Assembly: GCF_018777385.1 (NCBI RefSeq)
Contig: NZ_JAFJYB010000006.1
Coordinates: forward strand, 62,001-126,000
Direction of reading: 5' to 3'
Length of the DNA: 64,000 nucleotides
DNA from: Candidatus Symbiopectobacterium endolongispinus
Lineage (GTDB): Bacteria > Pseudomonadota > Gammaproteobacteria > Enterobacterales > Enterobacteriaceae
Under the pieces are notes generated by a model. That model ran no database searches. It saw only the letters and a program-made list of their open reading frames with translations, and was not told the origin of the DNA. The first letter of the stretch is position 1. Every line of letters begins with the position of its first letter. The position numbers and the translations under genes were made by a program. Below, in pieces: positions 1-8,835 of the stretch.

Positions 1-213
1 TCTTCCATCATGCTTTCCCTGAAGTATCCCGTCACGGTGATTTTTTGACGCAATTATTTGCAGGGTAATCATGCAAAAAATATGCGTTTTACCCTGAAAT
101 TTTGCCCCGCTGAACGATATTTTCATGTAAAAATAATGGGGCACTATCTCATAACGTACAAAGGGCAGCTCAGCACGCAGTTAGGTCATTATTGGACATC
201 TCCTAAGGAAAGC

Positions 214-1855
214 ATGGAAATCTTTTTTACCATTCTGATTTTAACCCTGGTGGTATCACTATCAGGGGTTGTTACACGTATTTTACCCTTCCAAGTTCCG
301 CTGCCCTTAATGCAAATCGCCCTCGGGGCCATTTTGGCCTGGCCCCAGTTTGGCTTGCATGTCGATTTCAATCCTGAACTGTTTATGGTGCTGTTCATCC
401 CGCCGCTGCTGTTTGCCGATGGCTGGAAAACGCCAACGCGCGAATTTATCAAACACAGTCGTGAGGTGATTGGGCTGGCGCTGGTGCTGGTGTTGATCAC
501 CGTCGCCTGGGTGGGTTACCTGATTTACTGGATGATCCCGGGGATGCCGCTGGTGGCGGCTTTTGCACTGGCCGCGGTGTTATCGCCAACTGATGCGGTA
601 GCACTGTCGGGGATTGTTGGCGAAGATCGTATTCTGAAAAAGCTGATGAGTATCTTGCAGGGCGAAGCGTTGATGAATGATGCTTCGGGTCTGGTATCGC
701 TTAAGTTTGCCGTCGCGGTGGCGATGGGCACCATGGTGTTTACCGTGTCCGGCGCAACGCTGGAGTTTGTTCAGGTAGCGGTCGGCGGCTTGCTGGCTGG
801 CGTGGGTGTCACCTGGCTTTACAGTAAATCATTGCGCATCATTAACCGTTGGAGCGGTGATGATGCGGCCACCCAGATTGTGCTGCTGATGCTGTTGCCG
901 TTCGCCTCTTATCTGATTGCGGAACACATTGGTGTATCGGGCATTTTGGCTGCGGTGGCCGCAGGGATGACCATCAGCCACTCTAACGTGATCAGTAACG
1001 CGCCGCTGGCGATGCGATTACGCGCCAACAGCGTCTGGTCGATGCTGGAGTTCGTGTTTAACGGCATGGTGTTTATCATGCTGGGGCTGCAATTGCCCGA
1101 CATTTTGGAAACGTCGGTGACGCAGGCGGAACTGGACCCCACCGTTGAAACCTGGATGCTGTTTACCGATATCGCCATTATTTGCGCTGTTGCTGCTGCG
1201 TTTCTGCTGGCTGTGGTTTATGAAATATTACAGCCGCCTGTTTCAAAAGAAACGCCCGATGCTGTTTGCTCAGTACACCACGCGTGAAATCTGGATCGCT
1301 TCTTTTGCCGGGGTGCGCGGTGCGATTACCTTGGCCGGTGTGCTGTCCATTCCGCCGTTATTAAACGACGGTACTGCGTTTCCCTCCCGCTACCAGCTGG
1401 TGTTTATCGCCACCGGCGTCATCCTGTTTTCCTTACTGTGCTGGGTATTGACGCTACCATTACTGTTGCGTGTGGTGACGGTGGTGGACAAATCGCTCTA
1501 TAAGAAAGAAGAGCGGATGGCGCGCATGGCGATTGCCGAAGTGGCAATCCGTAGCTTGCAGAAAATGGAAGAACGTCTGGCAGCGGATCGAGAAGAAAAT
1601 ATCGATGAGCAGGTGGTGCGTGAAGTTAGTGCGCGTGTCATCGGTAATCTGCGGCGTCGCGTCGTCGGTGAGAGCGATTTGGAACACAGCCTGGAGATTG
1701 AAAATCTGGAGCGCCGTTTCCGCTTGGCCGCTGTCACCGCTGAACGCGGTGAACTTTACCACCTGCGCGCTACGCAGCAGATCAGTAATGAAACCCTGAA
1801 AAAGATGCTGCACGATCTCGATTTATTGGAAGCCGTGCTGAGTGAGAAAGTGTAA
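214..1855 (+). pseudogene. yjcE: CPA1-family Na+/H+ antiporter YjcE, frameshifted
   Basis: Inner-membrane monovalent cation/proton antiporter that would exchange Na+ or K+ for protons. The translation follows E. coli YjcE closely from MEIFFTILIL to the C-terminal cytoplasmic tail ending DLDLLEAVLSEKV. The ATG at 214 is chosen because AAGGAA lies 4 bases upstream; the frame is open further upstream but matches nothing. The transport core (SPTDAVALSGIVGE, then QGEALMNDASGLVSLKF) is present. The frame breaks at the T run 1181-1183: removing one T joins DIAII to ALLLLRF and restores the family sequence to the stop at 1855. As read, the product stops after about 358 residues and lacks the last membrane segments and the tail. 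Monocistronic, with a stem-loop after the stop. Confidence 0.9.
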
Positions 1856-1890
1856 CCTGGTTTTTGCCTAGCCATGATTTTGCTTAGCTG

Positions 1891-1920
1891 ATGCAGGCTC
1901 TACCTACGTTGAGCCTGCAT
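1891..1920 (+). terminator. stem-loop after yjcE
   Basis: Perfect 10-bp inverted repeat (ATGCAGGCTC / GAGCCTGCAT) with a 10-base loop, 36 bp after the yjcE stop. The T-run that follows is weak, so rho-independent termination is only probable. Confidence 0.5.
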
Positions 1921-2068
1921 CGGAATTTTGTTGATTCCCTCTATAGCGTGTTCCGAATCCTGTCAGATATCTAATCTGCATGAGGAATGCACGAAAACCC
2001 CACGATCGCAGAAAAACCCTACAAATTCTGGCTAATTGTCAGCATTGTAAACTACTTGTCATTAAATG

Positions 2069-2087
2069 ATAATGATTGTTATTATTT
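2069..2087 (+). promoter_or_regulatory. possible Fur box upstream of the two-component system
   Basis: The 19 bases from 2069 match the Fur consensus GATAATGATAATCATTATC at about 15 positions. The site is about 140 bp before the response-regulator start, within the 1856-2228 intergenic gap, which otherwise shows only the yjcE stem-loop. It suggests iron control of the two-component system; no promoter elements were assigned. Confidence 0.4.
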
Positions 2088-2228
2088 TATAACGCGTTGA
2101 CGCATAAGAAGCCGCCAGACAGGTTATTGCCTGTGTCAGAGTGGCTCAGATCCTATTGTTGTGGATCGGTAGCACGTCACTACGCGTGTTGTGGTGTAAG
2201 CAACCATCACTTTGACAGAGGGAAAACT

Positions 2229-2921
2229 ATGCGCGTTTTAGTGGTTGATGACGACTCGGTGTTGTGCCATTGGCTTGGTGCAAAGCTGCACTCACATGGT
2301 TATGCCTGCAATATTGTTCATGATGGCGAACATGCGCTCAAAGCCATTAAAGATGAAATTTATGACGTGGTGCTGTTGTATCGGATGCTACCAACGTTAG
2401 ACGGTTTTAGCGTACTGCGTGAGCTGCAAGGGTCGCGTCATCCGCCTATCATGCTGTTTTCAGCGTTGGATCGCGATGTGGATCGCGTGATGGGGCTGGA
2501 ACTGGGAGCCAAAGATTATCTGGGTAAGCCGTTTAATTTTAATGAGTTGTGTTTGTGCTTAGAGATTATGGTGCGCAGAGGAAAACCGCAGGAGGCACCG
2601 TCATCGCTGCTGACGTTTGAAGATCTGCAACTTGATCGTCTGCAACGGGTTGCCTGGCGGAGCGGGCAACGCATCGATCTTACCGATAAAGAGATCAAGC
2701 TGCTGATCATTTTGATGGAAAACCCAGGGCAGGTGATCACACGTACGCTATTGTTGGAGCGCGTCTGGGGGTATCACTTCGATCCTCAGACCAACCTGAT
2801 CGATGTTCATATGTCCAAACTGCGGGCCAAGATCGACAAAGGCTTTCCCCGGCCGCTGATCAAAACGTTAAGATCGATGGGCTATGCCCTTGGTGCAGTG
2901 GAAAAAACGGATGTCGCGTAG
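2229..2921 (+). CDS. OmpR/PhoB-family response regulator lacking the phosphoacceptor aspartate
   Basis: Cytoplasmic DNA-binding response regulator of about 230 residues. The receiver domain covers about residues 1-120: acidic pocket VVDDD at 5-9, switch region LFSALDRDVD, conserved Lys in YLGKPF. The winged-helix domain covers about 135-225 (DLTDKEIKLL, VDVH-like IDVHMSKLRAKID, TLRSMGYALG). The start at 2229 follows a GAGGGA ribosome site; the open frame upstream to 2076 is not needed. The motif normally reading LLDRMLPTLDG reads LLYRMLPTLDG: codon 51 at 2379-2381 is TAT instead of GAT, so the residue that accepts phosphate is missing. The next gene is its kinase, overlapping by 11 bp. Target genes are unknown; the family resembles metal or envelope stress regulators such as CusR and PmrA. 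Confidence 0.88.
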   Translation: MRVLVVDDDSVLCHWLGAKLHSHGYACNIVHDGEHALKAIKDEIYDVVLLYRMLPTLDGFSVLRELQGSRHPPIMLFSALDRDVDRVMGLELGAKDYLGKPFNFNELCLCLEIMVRRGKPQEAPSSLLTFEDLQLDRLQRVAWRSGQRIDLTDKEIKLLIILMENPGQVITRTLLLERVWGYHFDPQTNLIDVHMSKLRAKIDKGFPRPLIKTLRSMGYALGAVEKTDVA

Positions 2922-4355
2922 CGTACACAATGAACCTGCGCTGAGATGGCCGGGTAACGGATGGCGTGAGAAAATTCGCCATTTGTGCGTGCACGGTGCA
3001 AACCGTTATCCGGTGTTTCTGCGCACCTCGCAGTTTCGCCAATTTATTACGTTGGTTTTCCTGTTTTTGCTGATGGTGCTGTGCTGCATTGTCGGTTTCA
3101 GCGTGTTGAGTGAAACGCTGATCCGCACCCACGTGCGCGATGTCATACAGGGCAATATCCATGACCATGCAACCCAATCACGGCTGATCGACACGTCTAC
3201 GCTGATCGCCCAGCTCAAACGCGATAATCAGGCCAAAACCGACGAATTGCCTCTGTTTCTGGTGATGAGCAAGCAGGGCGAGATCCTCTACCACAATTCG
3301 GGTTGGATGCTGCCTGGGCCAAATCATACCGCGTGCAAAATGGATGTCCCTTGCCTGAAGGCGCTACTGGTTGAAAAGGGGGCGCTGGATGATGGCGGCG
3401 TGTTGTTCACCGCCTATAATCTGCGTCCGATGCTGGAACGTATTCGCACTATTCCACTGGTGGCGGGGGCAGGGCTGTTTGTCGTGCTGTTGTTTTCTCT
3501 GGTTGTCAGCAGACATTTCAGTTTACGCAGCCTACGCAGCGTCGAGCGGATCCGTACCGCGCTGCACCGCTGCACCGCTACAGCGCCGGTGAACAGTACG
3601 TTCGTATGCCGCTCTCTACGCGCGATGACGATTTCCATAGCCTGAGCAACGACATTAACCAGAATCTGGAGCGCATTGAACGCCTGATGGAGCAGGTGCG
3701 CAGCACCTCAAGTCACATTGCCCATGAATTACGCACGCCGCTGACGCACCTGCAAAACCGGTTGTACAACCTGACCGAGCGACAAGGTCTTGAGCATGAG
3801 ATGCGTGAGGAGTTGCATCAGGCGGTGGAAGAGGTGCACAAGATTTTGGGGCTGTTTCGCACTGTCATGCGTATCGGAGAGATTGAAAGCGGGCGCTGTG
3901 TGCATCAATTTGCCCGCTTTGAGGTGCGCCCGTTATTGGAAGAGGTATCGGAATATTATCAACCGTTAGCAGATGCACACCAGTGCCAATTGCTGATTGA
4001 TGCACCTTCTGGGACGCAACTTTTTGGCGATCGGGCGTTGCTGTTTCAGGCGCTGGCGAATCTGATCGAAAACGCGCTGAAGTATGCTGCTCAAGGTAAA
4101 GCGATCACCTTGAGCGTCACCCTTTATCGCGGCTGGACTGCACTGCGTGTTTCCGATCGCGGCCCTGGTATTCCCGAAAACCTGCACGCTACGGCATTAG
4201 AACGCTTTCAACGCCTTGAAGTGGCTCAGCAGCAGCCTGGTTTCGGGCTTGGCCTGTCGCTGGTGAAAGCCATCGCCGAACTGCACGGCGGTCAACTCTG
4301 CATGGCATCAGCCAATCCCGGTTTACACGTTTATCTGTGCTTAAAACGTACCTGA
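2911..4355 (+). pseudogene. two-component sensor histidine kinase broken by an 8-bp tandem duplication
   Basis: Inner-membrane sensor kinase partner of the preceding regulator. Visible in order: first membrane segment (FITLVFLFLLMVLCCIVGF), periplasmic sensor region with two cysteines (HTACKMDVPC), second membrane segment (PLVAGAGLFVVLLFSLVV), HAMP-like linker, H-box SSHIAHELRTPL, N-box NLIENALKYA, and ATP-binding boxes DRGPGIPE and GFGLGLSLV. The ATG at 2911 overlaps the regulator stop; an in-frame ATG at 2884 is the alternative. The octamer CTGCACCG occurs twice in tandem at 3562-3577. Deleting one copy restores ALHRYSAGEQYVRMPLS and one frame of about 479 codons. As read, the protein ends before the H-box and cannot autophosphorylate. 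Confidence 0.88.
3562..3577 (+). repeat. 8-bp tandem duplication inside the kinase gene
   Basis: CTGCACCG at 3562-3569 is repeated exactly at 3570-3577. Eight bases are not a multiple of three, so this duplication alone explains the kinase frameshift. Confidence 0.9.
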
Positions 4356-4359
4356 CATC

Positions 4360-6189
4360 TCACTGCGTTGATGCCACTGAGTCTAGCGGTAAGGGATTGC
4401 GCTGGCACGCCCCGGTAATGTTCTCGCGCAGTGCGTTAAACAGTTCGCGTCCCATCCCTACATGGGAAGCGGATAAGTCTGGCTGTTCTGGATGTCGTTG
4501 CGCCAGTATCGCTTCATCCACCAACAAACTGATCTCACCCGTGATGCCATCAACGCGGATCATGTCGCCATCCTGAACTTTTGCCAGCAGGCCACCGACG
4601 TACGCTTCCGGCGTGACGTGAATGGCGGCAGGCACCTTGCCGGAGGCGCCTGACAGACGACCATCGGTGACCAGCGCAACGTTTATGCCTCGGTCCATCA
4701 GCACTCCGAGCGGTGGCATCAGTTTGTGCAGTTCTGGCATACCTATCGCTCTTGGTCCCTGATAACGCACCATCACCACGCAATCGTGGTCCAGACGGCC
4801 GGCTTTAAAGGCGGCATCGACATCATTCTGATCGTTGAATACCACGGCTGGCGCAACAATCGTTTGGCGTTCTTGCGGCACGGCGGAGGTCTTCATTACT
4901 GCGCGTCCCAGATTACCGGAAAGCACTTTGGTGCCACCGTGTTTGGCAAACGGTGTTTCCAGCGGGGGATCACCTCGGCATCCAGCGACACCTGTGGACC
5001 ATCGCGATAGACCAGTTTGCCGTCTTCCAGGAACGGCTCCTGGATGTAGCGATGCAGACCAAAGCCCGCCACGGTATGGACATCGTCGTGCAGCAAGCCA
5101 CCGCGCAGCAATTCTAGCACCAGCAGCGACACGCCGCCCGCCGCCTGAAAATAGTTGATGTCGCCAGGTACGTTGGGGTAGATGCGACACGCAAAGACAC
5201 CACCTCGGACAGTTCAGAAAAATCATCCCAGGTGACGGTAAAACCGGCGGCTTTCGCCATCGCCACCAGATGCATGGTGTGGTTGGTCGAGCCGCCGGTT
5301 GCCAGCAGAGCGACGATACCGTTGACGATCACTTTTTCGTCCACCAGTTGCCCGACGGGCAGATAATCGCCCGCATTTTCCGTCATTCGGGTGACTTGAC
5401 GCGCGGCGGCTTCTGTCAGCGCATCGCGCAGCGGAATATCCGGGTAGACAAACGAGGAGCCGGGCAGATGTAGCCCCATGATCTCTACATCACCATTTGG
5501 TTCGAGTTGGCGGTGCCGTAAAAAGTACAGGTGCCCGCACCGTGGTAAGCACTGGCCTCAGATTCCAGCAGCGCATCGCGGCCTACTTTGCCTTCAGCAT
5601 ACAGTTGGCGGATGTGCACTTTCTCTTTGTTGGAAATGCCGGTGCGCATCGGGCCTGCTGGCACGAAAACGGTAGGCAGGTGACCAAAAGAGAGGGCGGC
5701 AATAAACAGCCCCGGGACAATTTTGTCGCATACACCCAAAAAAAGTGCGCCATCAAACATGTTGTGTGACAGGCCGATTGCCGCCGACATCGCAATCAGA
5801 TCGCGGCTAAGCAGGGAGAGTTCCATGCCGTCTTGCCCCTGTGTGACGCCGTCGCACATGGCAGGGACACCGCCAGCGACCTGACCGACAGCACCCACGG
5901 CGTTCAGTGCCTTTTTGATCAGATCCGGGTAGCGTTCATAGGGCTGGTGGGCAGAGAGCATGTCATTGTAAGAGGTAATGATGCCGATGTTGCTTTTGAT
6001 CATGTTCTTCAAATCGGCTTTGTCTTCAGGTGAACAGGCCGCGAAGCCGTGTGCCAAGTTGCCGCAGGCCAGTTCGGATCGATGTACGGTTTTACTTTTG
6101 GCGGCGGCAATCCGTGCCAGATAACGGCTACGTTCGGCGTGGGAACGAGACAGGATGTTGTGGGTAACGCGTGCAACAATAGGATTCAT
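4360..6189 (-). pseudogene. edd: 6-phosphogluconate dehydratase (Edd), three frameshifts
   Basis: Cytoplasmic Fe-S dehydratase that converts 6-phosphogluconate to 2-keto-3-deoxy-6-phosphogluconate, the first Entner-Doudoroff step. Read through its lesions it matches E. coli Edd over its length. Landmarks are [67 protein letters not shown] and [16 protein letters not shown]. Start ATG at 6189 ([11 protein letters not shown]). Frame breaks lie near 5487 (2-bp gain or 1-bp loss after SNQMVM), near 5200 (one base lost before YPNVPGD) and at about 4960, where a C run of 5 on the coding strand should be 6 (before ETPFAKHGGTK). eda does not follow; the gene faces the sensor kinase. Upstream lie a GntR operator and a CRP site. 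Confidence 0.92.
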
Positions 6190-6529
6190 GCTATGCCCCA
6201 TGTGTTTAACATTGATGCTTTGCTTAATTAAAATCAAATGCCAATGACGTCGATTGAAATAATTGGGCTACTGCGGCTAGCGGGTGTTTTAATTATTTTT
6301 AAGATGATAAAAACTCTCGTGCAAATAAACGCACGATACGAGATCGTCAATAAATTAAGTGCCCGTTAATACGGTGAGTTACCGTAAAGGATAGGGGCGC
6401 ATTAAGGGATGCAGATGGGGTTCATCGCAGCCTAATTTGATACAGACGTTCATCTTTGCCGCTAGCGTATCTCTCCAATAGGCCCTACATCAGGACGCCA
6501 TGACGGTGATAAGACCACTATATACTCAA

Positions 6530-6546
6530 ATGATACCGGTAACAAT
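6530..6546 (+). promoter_or_regulatory. GntR operator upstream of edd
   Basis: ATGATACCGGTAACAAT is a near-perfect match to the E. coli GntR operator core (TTACCGGTAAC type palindrome). It lies about 340 bp before the edd start, in keeping with gluconate induction of edd in E. coli. Confidence 0.7.
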
Positions 6547-6595
6547 GAGTTTTACGGTCACGCTTTACTCGATTCAGCCAAGGTGAAAAATATTT

Positions 6596-6611
6596 TGTGA
6601 TGAAGATCACG
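6596..6611 (+). promoter_or_regulatory. CRP-like site upstream of edd/gntR
   Basis: TGTGA-N6-TCACG matches the CRP half-site pair with one mismatch. It lies 50 bp from the GntR operator in the same intergenic region. Confidence 0.5.
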
Positions 6612-6998
6612 TTGCGGTGTACATGGGGAAGAACCGTGCAAAACGTGCGATATCGGTCCGGCAGTAAAGGGCGATAATATCTAAAATAATAATGGAAAAA
6701 ATAAAAATTAGCTTGGGTTTTTTATATTGATCTCTGTAGAAAAATATTATTTTTAAGCTGATAAGGAAAGTATGGCGGTATTAACCACGGACCGTGACAT
6801 ACTTTTTATCTCTGCGTAATCTTGATTATTTTTAGCGGCGTTTTTTTAACGGGGAATTAAGGAAAACGTATGGTTGTCTCATCATTATTTGTTGTTGGAT
6901 TGCTATGTTGGCTCGGGCATTGTACTGGTGACTATCCTGTCACCGCCACACAGACAGCGCTGGTTTTCTTTGTTACACTAGAGCACCGGCCAACAATA

Positions 6999-7014
6999 TT
7001 TCAATCGATTGAAA
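6999..7014 (+). promoter_or_regulatory. perfect 16-bp palindrome abutting the gntR start codon
   Basis: TTTCAATCGATTGAAA ends one base before the gntR ATG. It occupies the place of the ribosome site, and no Shine-Dalgarno is visible there. It could be an operator or a start-occluding hairpin. Confidence 0.45.
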
Positions 7015-8009
7015 ATGAAGAAGAAAAGACCAGGTTTGCAAGATGTGGCTAATCGTGTTGGCGTCACTAAAATGACTATCAGCCGCTACCTGCGCGATCC
7101 GCAGAAAGTATCGGCGGCACTGCGTGACAGTATCGCCGAGGCGCTGGATGAGTTGGGTTACATTCCCAACCGGGCACCGGAGATTTTATCGAATGCCACC
7201 AGTTGGGCGATTGGCGTTCTGCTTCCTTCATTGACCAATAAGGTGTTTGCCGAAGTGTTGCGCGGCATTGAACGCGTGACGGATGCGCACGGCTACCAGA
7301 CGATGCTGGCACACTATGGTTACCACGCCGAGCGCGAAGAGATGCGCCTGGTGTCACTGCTTTCCTACAATATTGACGGCCTTATCCTATCTGGACGTTC
7401 CCATACGGAGCGCACACGCAAGATGATTGAAGTAGCTGGCATTCCGGTTGTTGAAATCATGGATAGCGAGTCGCCCTGTATCGATCTGGCGGTGGGATTT
7501 AACAACTTTGAAGCGGCCTACCAGATGACTCAGGTGCTGTTGGCCCGTGGGCACCGTTTTCCGGTTTATCTCGGCTCGCGTCTGGATGAACGTACCTTGA
7601 TCAAGATGCAAGGGTACGAACAAGCGATGCGTGATGCCAGGTTGGTGCCGAGAGATGTCAGTACCGATCGCCCCTCGTCGTACAGTCTGGGCGGTGAACT
7701 GATGAGAGAAGCGCGCGAGCGCTACCCGGAGACCGACAGCCTGTTTTGCACCAACGATGATATCGCTATCGGCGCGGCCTTTAAGTGTCAGCGGCAAGGA
7801 TTGTGTATCCCTGATCAAATGGCGATCGCCGGTTTTCATGGACACGATATTGGCCAGTCGAGGGAACCAAAACTGGCCAGTGTGCTGACGCCACGTGAAC
7901 GCATGGGGCAGGTGGCCGCAGAGCGACTGCTGGCTCGGCTGCGCGGAGAGGTGTTACCCCTCCGCGGTTGGATTTGGGCTTCACGATCCTGCATGGCGGC
8001 AGCATTTAA
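7015..8009 (+). pseudogene. gntR: gluconate repressor GntR (LacI family), C-terminal frameshift
   Basis: LacI-family repressor that senses gluconate and controls gntT, gntK and edd. The helix-turn-helix (LQDVANRVGVTKMTISRYL) is at residues 8-26, followed by the hinge (LGYIPNRAPEILSN) and a periplasmic-binding-like effector domain. It matches E. coli GntR throughout (TNDDIAIGAAFKCQR, MAIAGFHGHDIGQS). The ATG at 7015 gives MKKKRP as in E. coli; a TTG two codons earlier is possible. Near 7960 the frame slips: the expected ending LDLGFTILHGGSI is encoded in another frame and stops at 8009, whereas the frame as read continues to 8289, across the convergent gntK. Only the last ~14 residues are affected, so DNA binding may survive. 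Confidence 0.9.
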
Positions 8010-8013
8010 GCTG

Positions 8014-8538
8014 TTAGCGACGAGAAACGACACCCGCGTTGCGCAATGCCGCCAGACCACGAGCGACAACCTCATCGAAGGTGCCATCGATATCGATACT
8101 CACCACGTCAGTTTCATCTGCCGCTGGCTCTTACAGCGCATCGAACTGGCTTTTGAGCAGATCGGTGGGCATAAAATGCCCGGCGCGCACTTTCAGACGT
8201 TCCAGAATAACGTCAAAGCTGCCATTCATATAAAGGAACAGGATATCAGGATCGCCCTGACGCAGACGATCGCGATAACGGCGCTTTAAGGAAGAGTAGA
8301 CGATCAAACCCACTTCATTTTTGTGGCGCAGGCTGTAGGCCGCGTCGTTAAGGCGCTCAAGCCACGGCGCGCGATCGTTGTCGTCTAAAGGCTGGCCGCT
8401 TGCCATTTTCTGAATGTTGGCGCGCGGGTGCAGATCGTCGCCATCAATGAATTTAGCGCCCAGCGCATTTGCAATAGCTGCTCCAGAACTGGATTTACCA
8501 CACCCAGATACGCCCATGATGATGCTTTGTCCCGCAAT
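8014..8538 (-). pseudogene. gntK: gluconokinase (GntK), damaged
   Basis: Cytoplasmic kinase that phosphorylates gluconate to 6-phosphogluconate. The P-loop is MGVSGCGKSS, followed by FIDGDDLHPRANIQKMASG and DDNDRAPWL, as in E. coli GntK. A TAA at 8131-8133 follows QFDAL, where E. coli continues QEPGADETDV. Beyond it the same frame runs EPAADETDVVSIDIDG to a stop at 8014, so the last ~38 residues are cut off. The expected N-terminus AGQSII lies before the first ATG (8517), and the codon in the start position (8538-8536) is ATT, so the start may also be mutated. Convergent with gntR with 4 bp between the stops. Confidence 0.85.
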
Positions 8539-8597
8539 AGTTTGATCTCTATCTCAAAATGAATATTTAAGCCCATATGATAGTTTCGCATTTTATC

Positions 8598-8627
8598 ACG
8601 TTACCGGTATCATGATGCCGGTAACAA
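8598..8627 (+). promoter_or_regulatory. two adjoining GntR operators before gntT and gntK
   Basis: ACGTTACCGGTATCAT (8598-8613) and ATGATGCCGGTAACAA (8612-8627) are two operator-type sequences sharing two bases. They lie between the divergent gntK and gntT genes. Tandem operators here fit GntR repression of both. Confidence 0.75.
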
Positions 8628-8634
8628 GCAGGGG

Positions 8635-8650
8635 TGTGACAAAAATCACA
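8635..8650 (+). promoter_or_regulatory. consensus CRP site before gntT
   Basis: TGTGA-N6-TCACA is a perfect CRP half-site pair, 186 bp upstream of the gntT ATG and beside the GntR operators. Confidence 0.75.
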
Positions 8651-8835
8651 GATTACCGATGAGGCTGATGAGGGCGCAAACCGCTACTCCGACGCGTCAG
8701 GCTTTGGCCCCCAAAGCTCGGCAGCTTTCGCTACCAGGTAACAAAAAGAACGCTATCTTGATGTAAAAGTAGCATTTATAGATCTGACAGTATTCGTTGA
8801 CAGCATCTGTACGATTCCTATATCGGGGAATTATT

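Larger units (their letters stand above)
6190..7014. other. edd-gntR divergent intergenic region
   Basis: 825 bp between the divergent edd and gntR genes. It holds a GntR-type operator, a CRP-like site and a palindrome touching the gntR start, listed separately. A 60-codon frame from ATG 6870 has a good Shine-Dalgarno (AAGGAAAA) and a hydrophobic start but no recognisable relative. No RNA gene was recognised. Confidence 0.5.

Noticed and set aside
4337-6237. Plus-strand frames opposite edd
   Set aside because: Shadows of the edd coding sequence with no family match.
6870-7052. 60-codon frame with AAGGAAAA ribosome site and hydrophobic start before gntR
   Set aside because: Runs into gntR in another frame, matches no family I know, and could be chance; not called as a gene.
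8010-8289. Extension of GntR beyond its family length
   Set aside because: Artefact of the frameshift near 7960; the extra residues are antisense to gntK.
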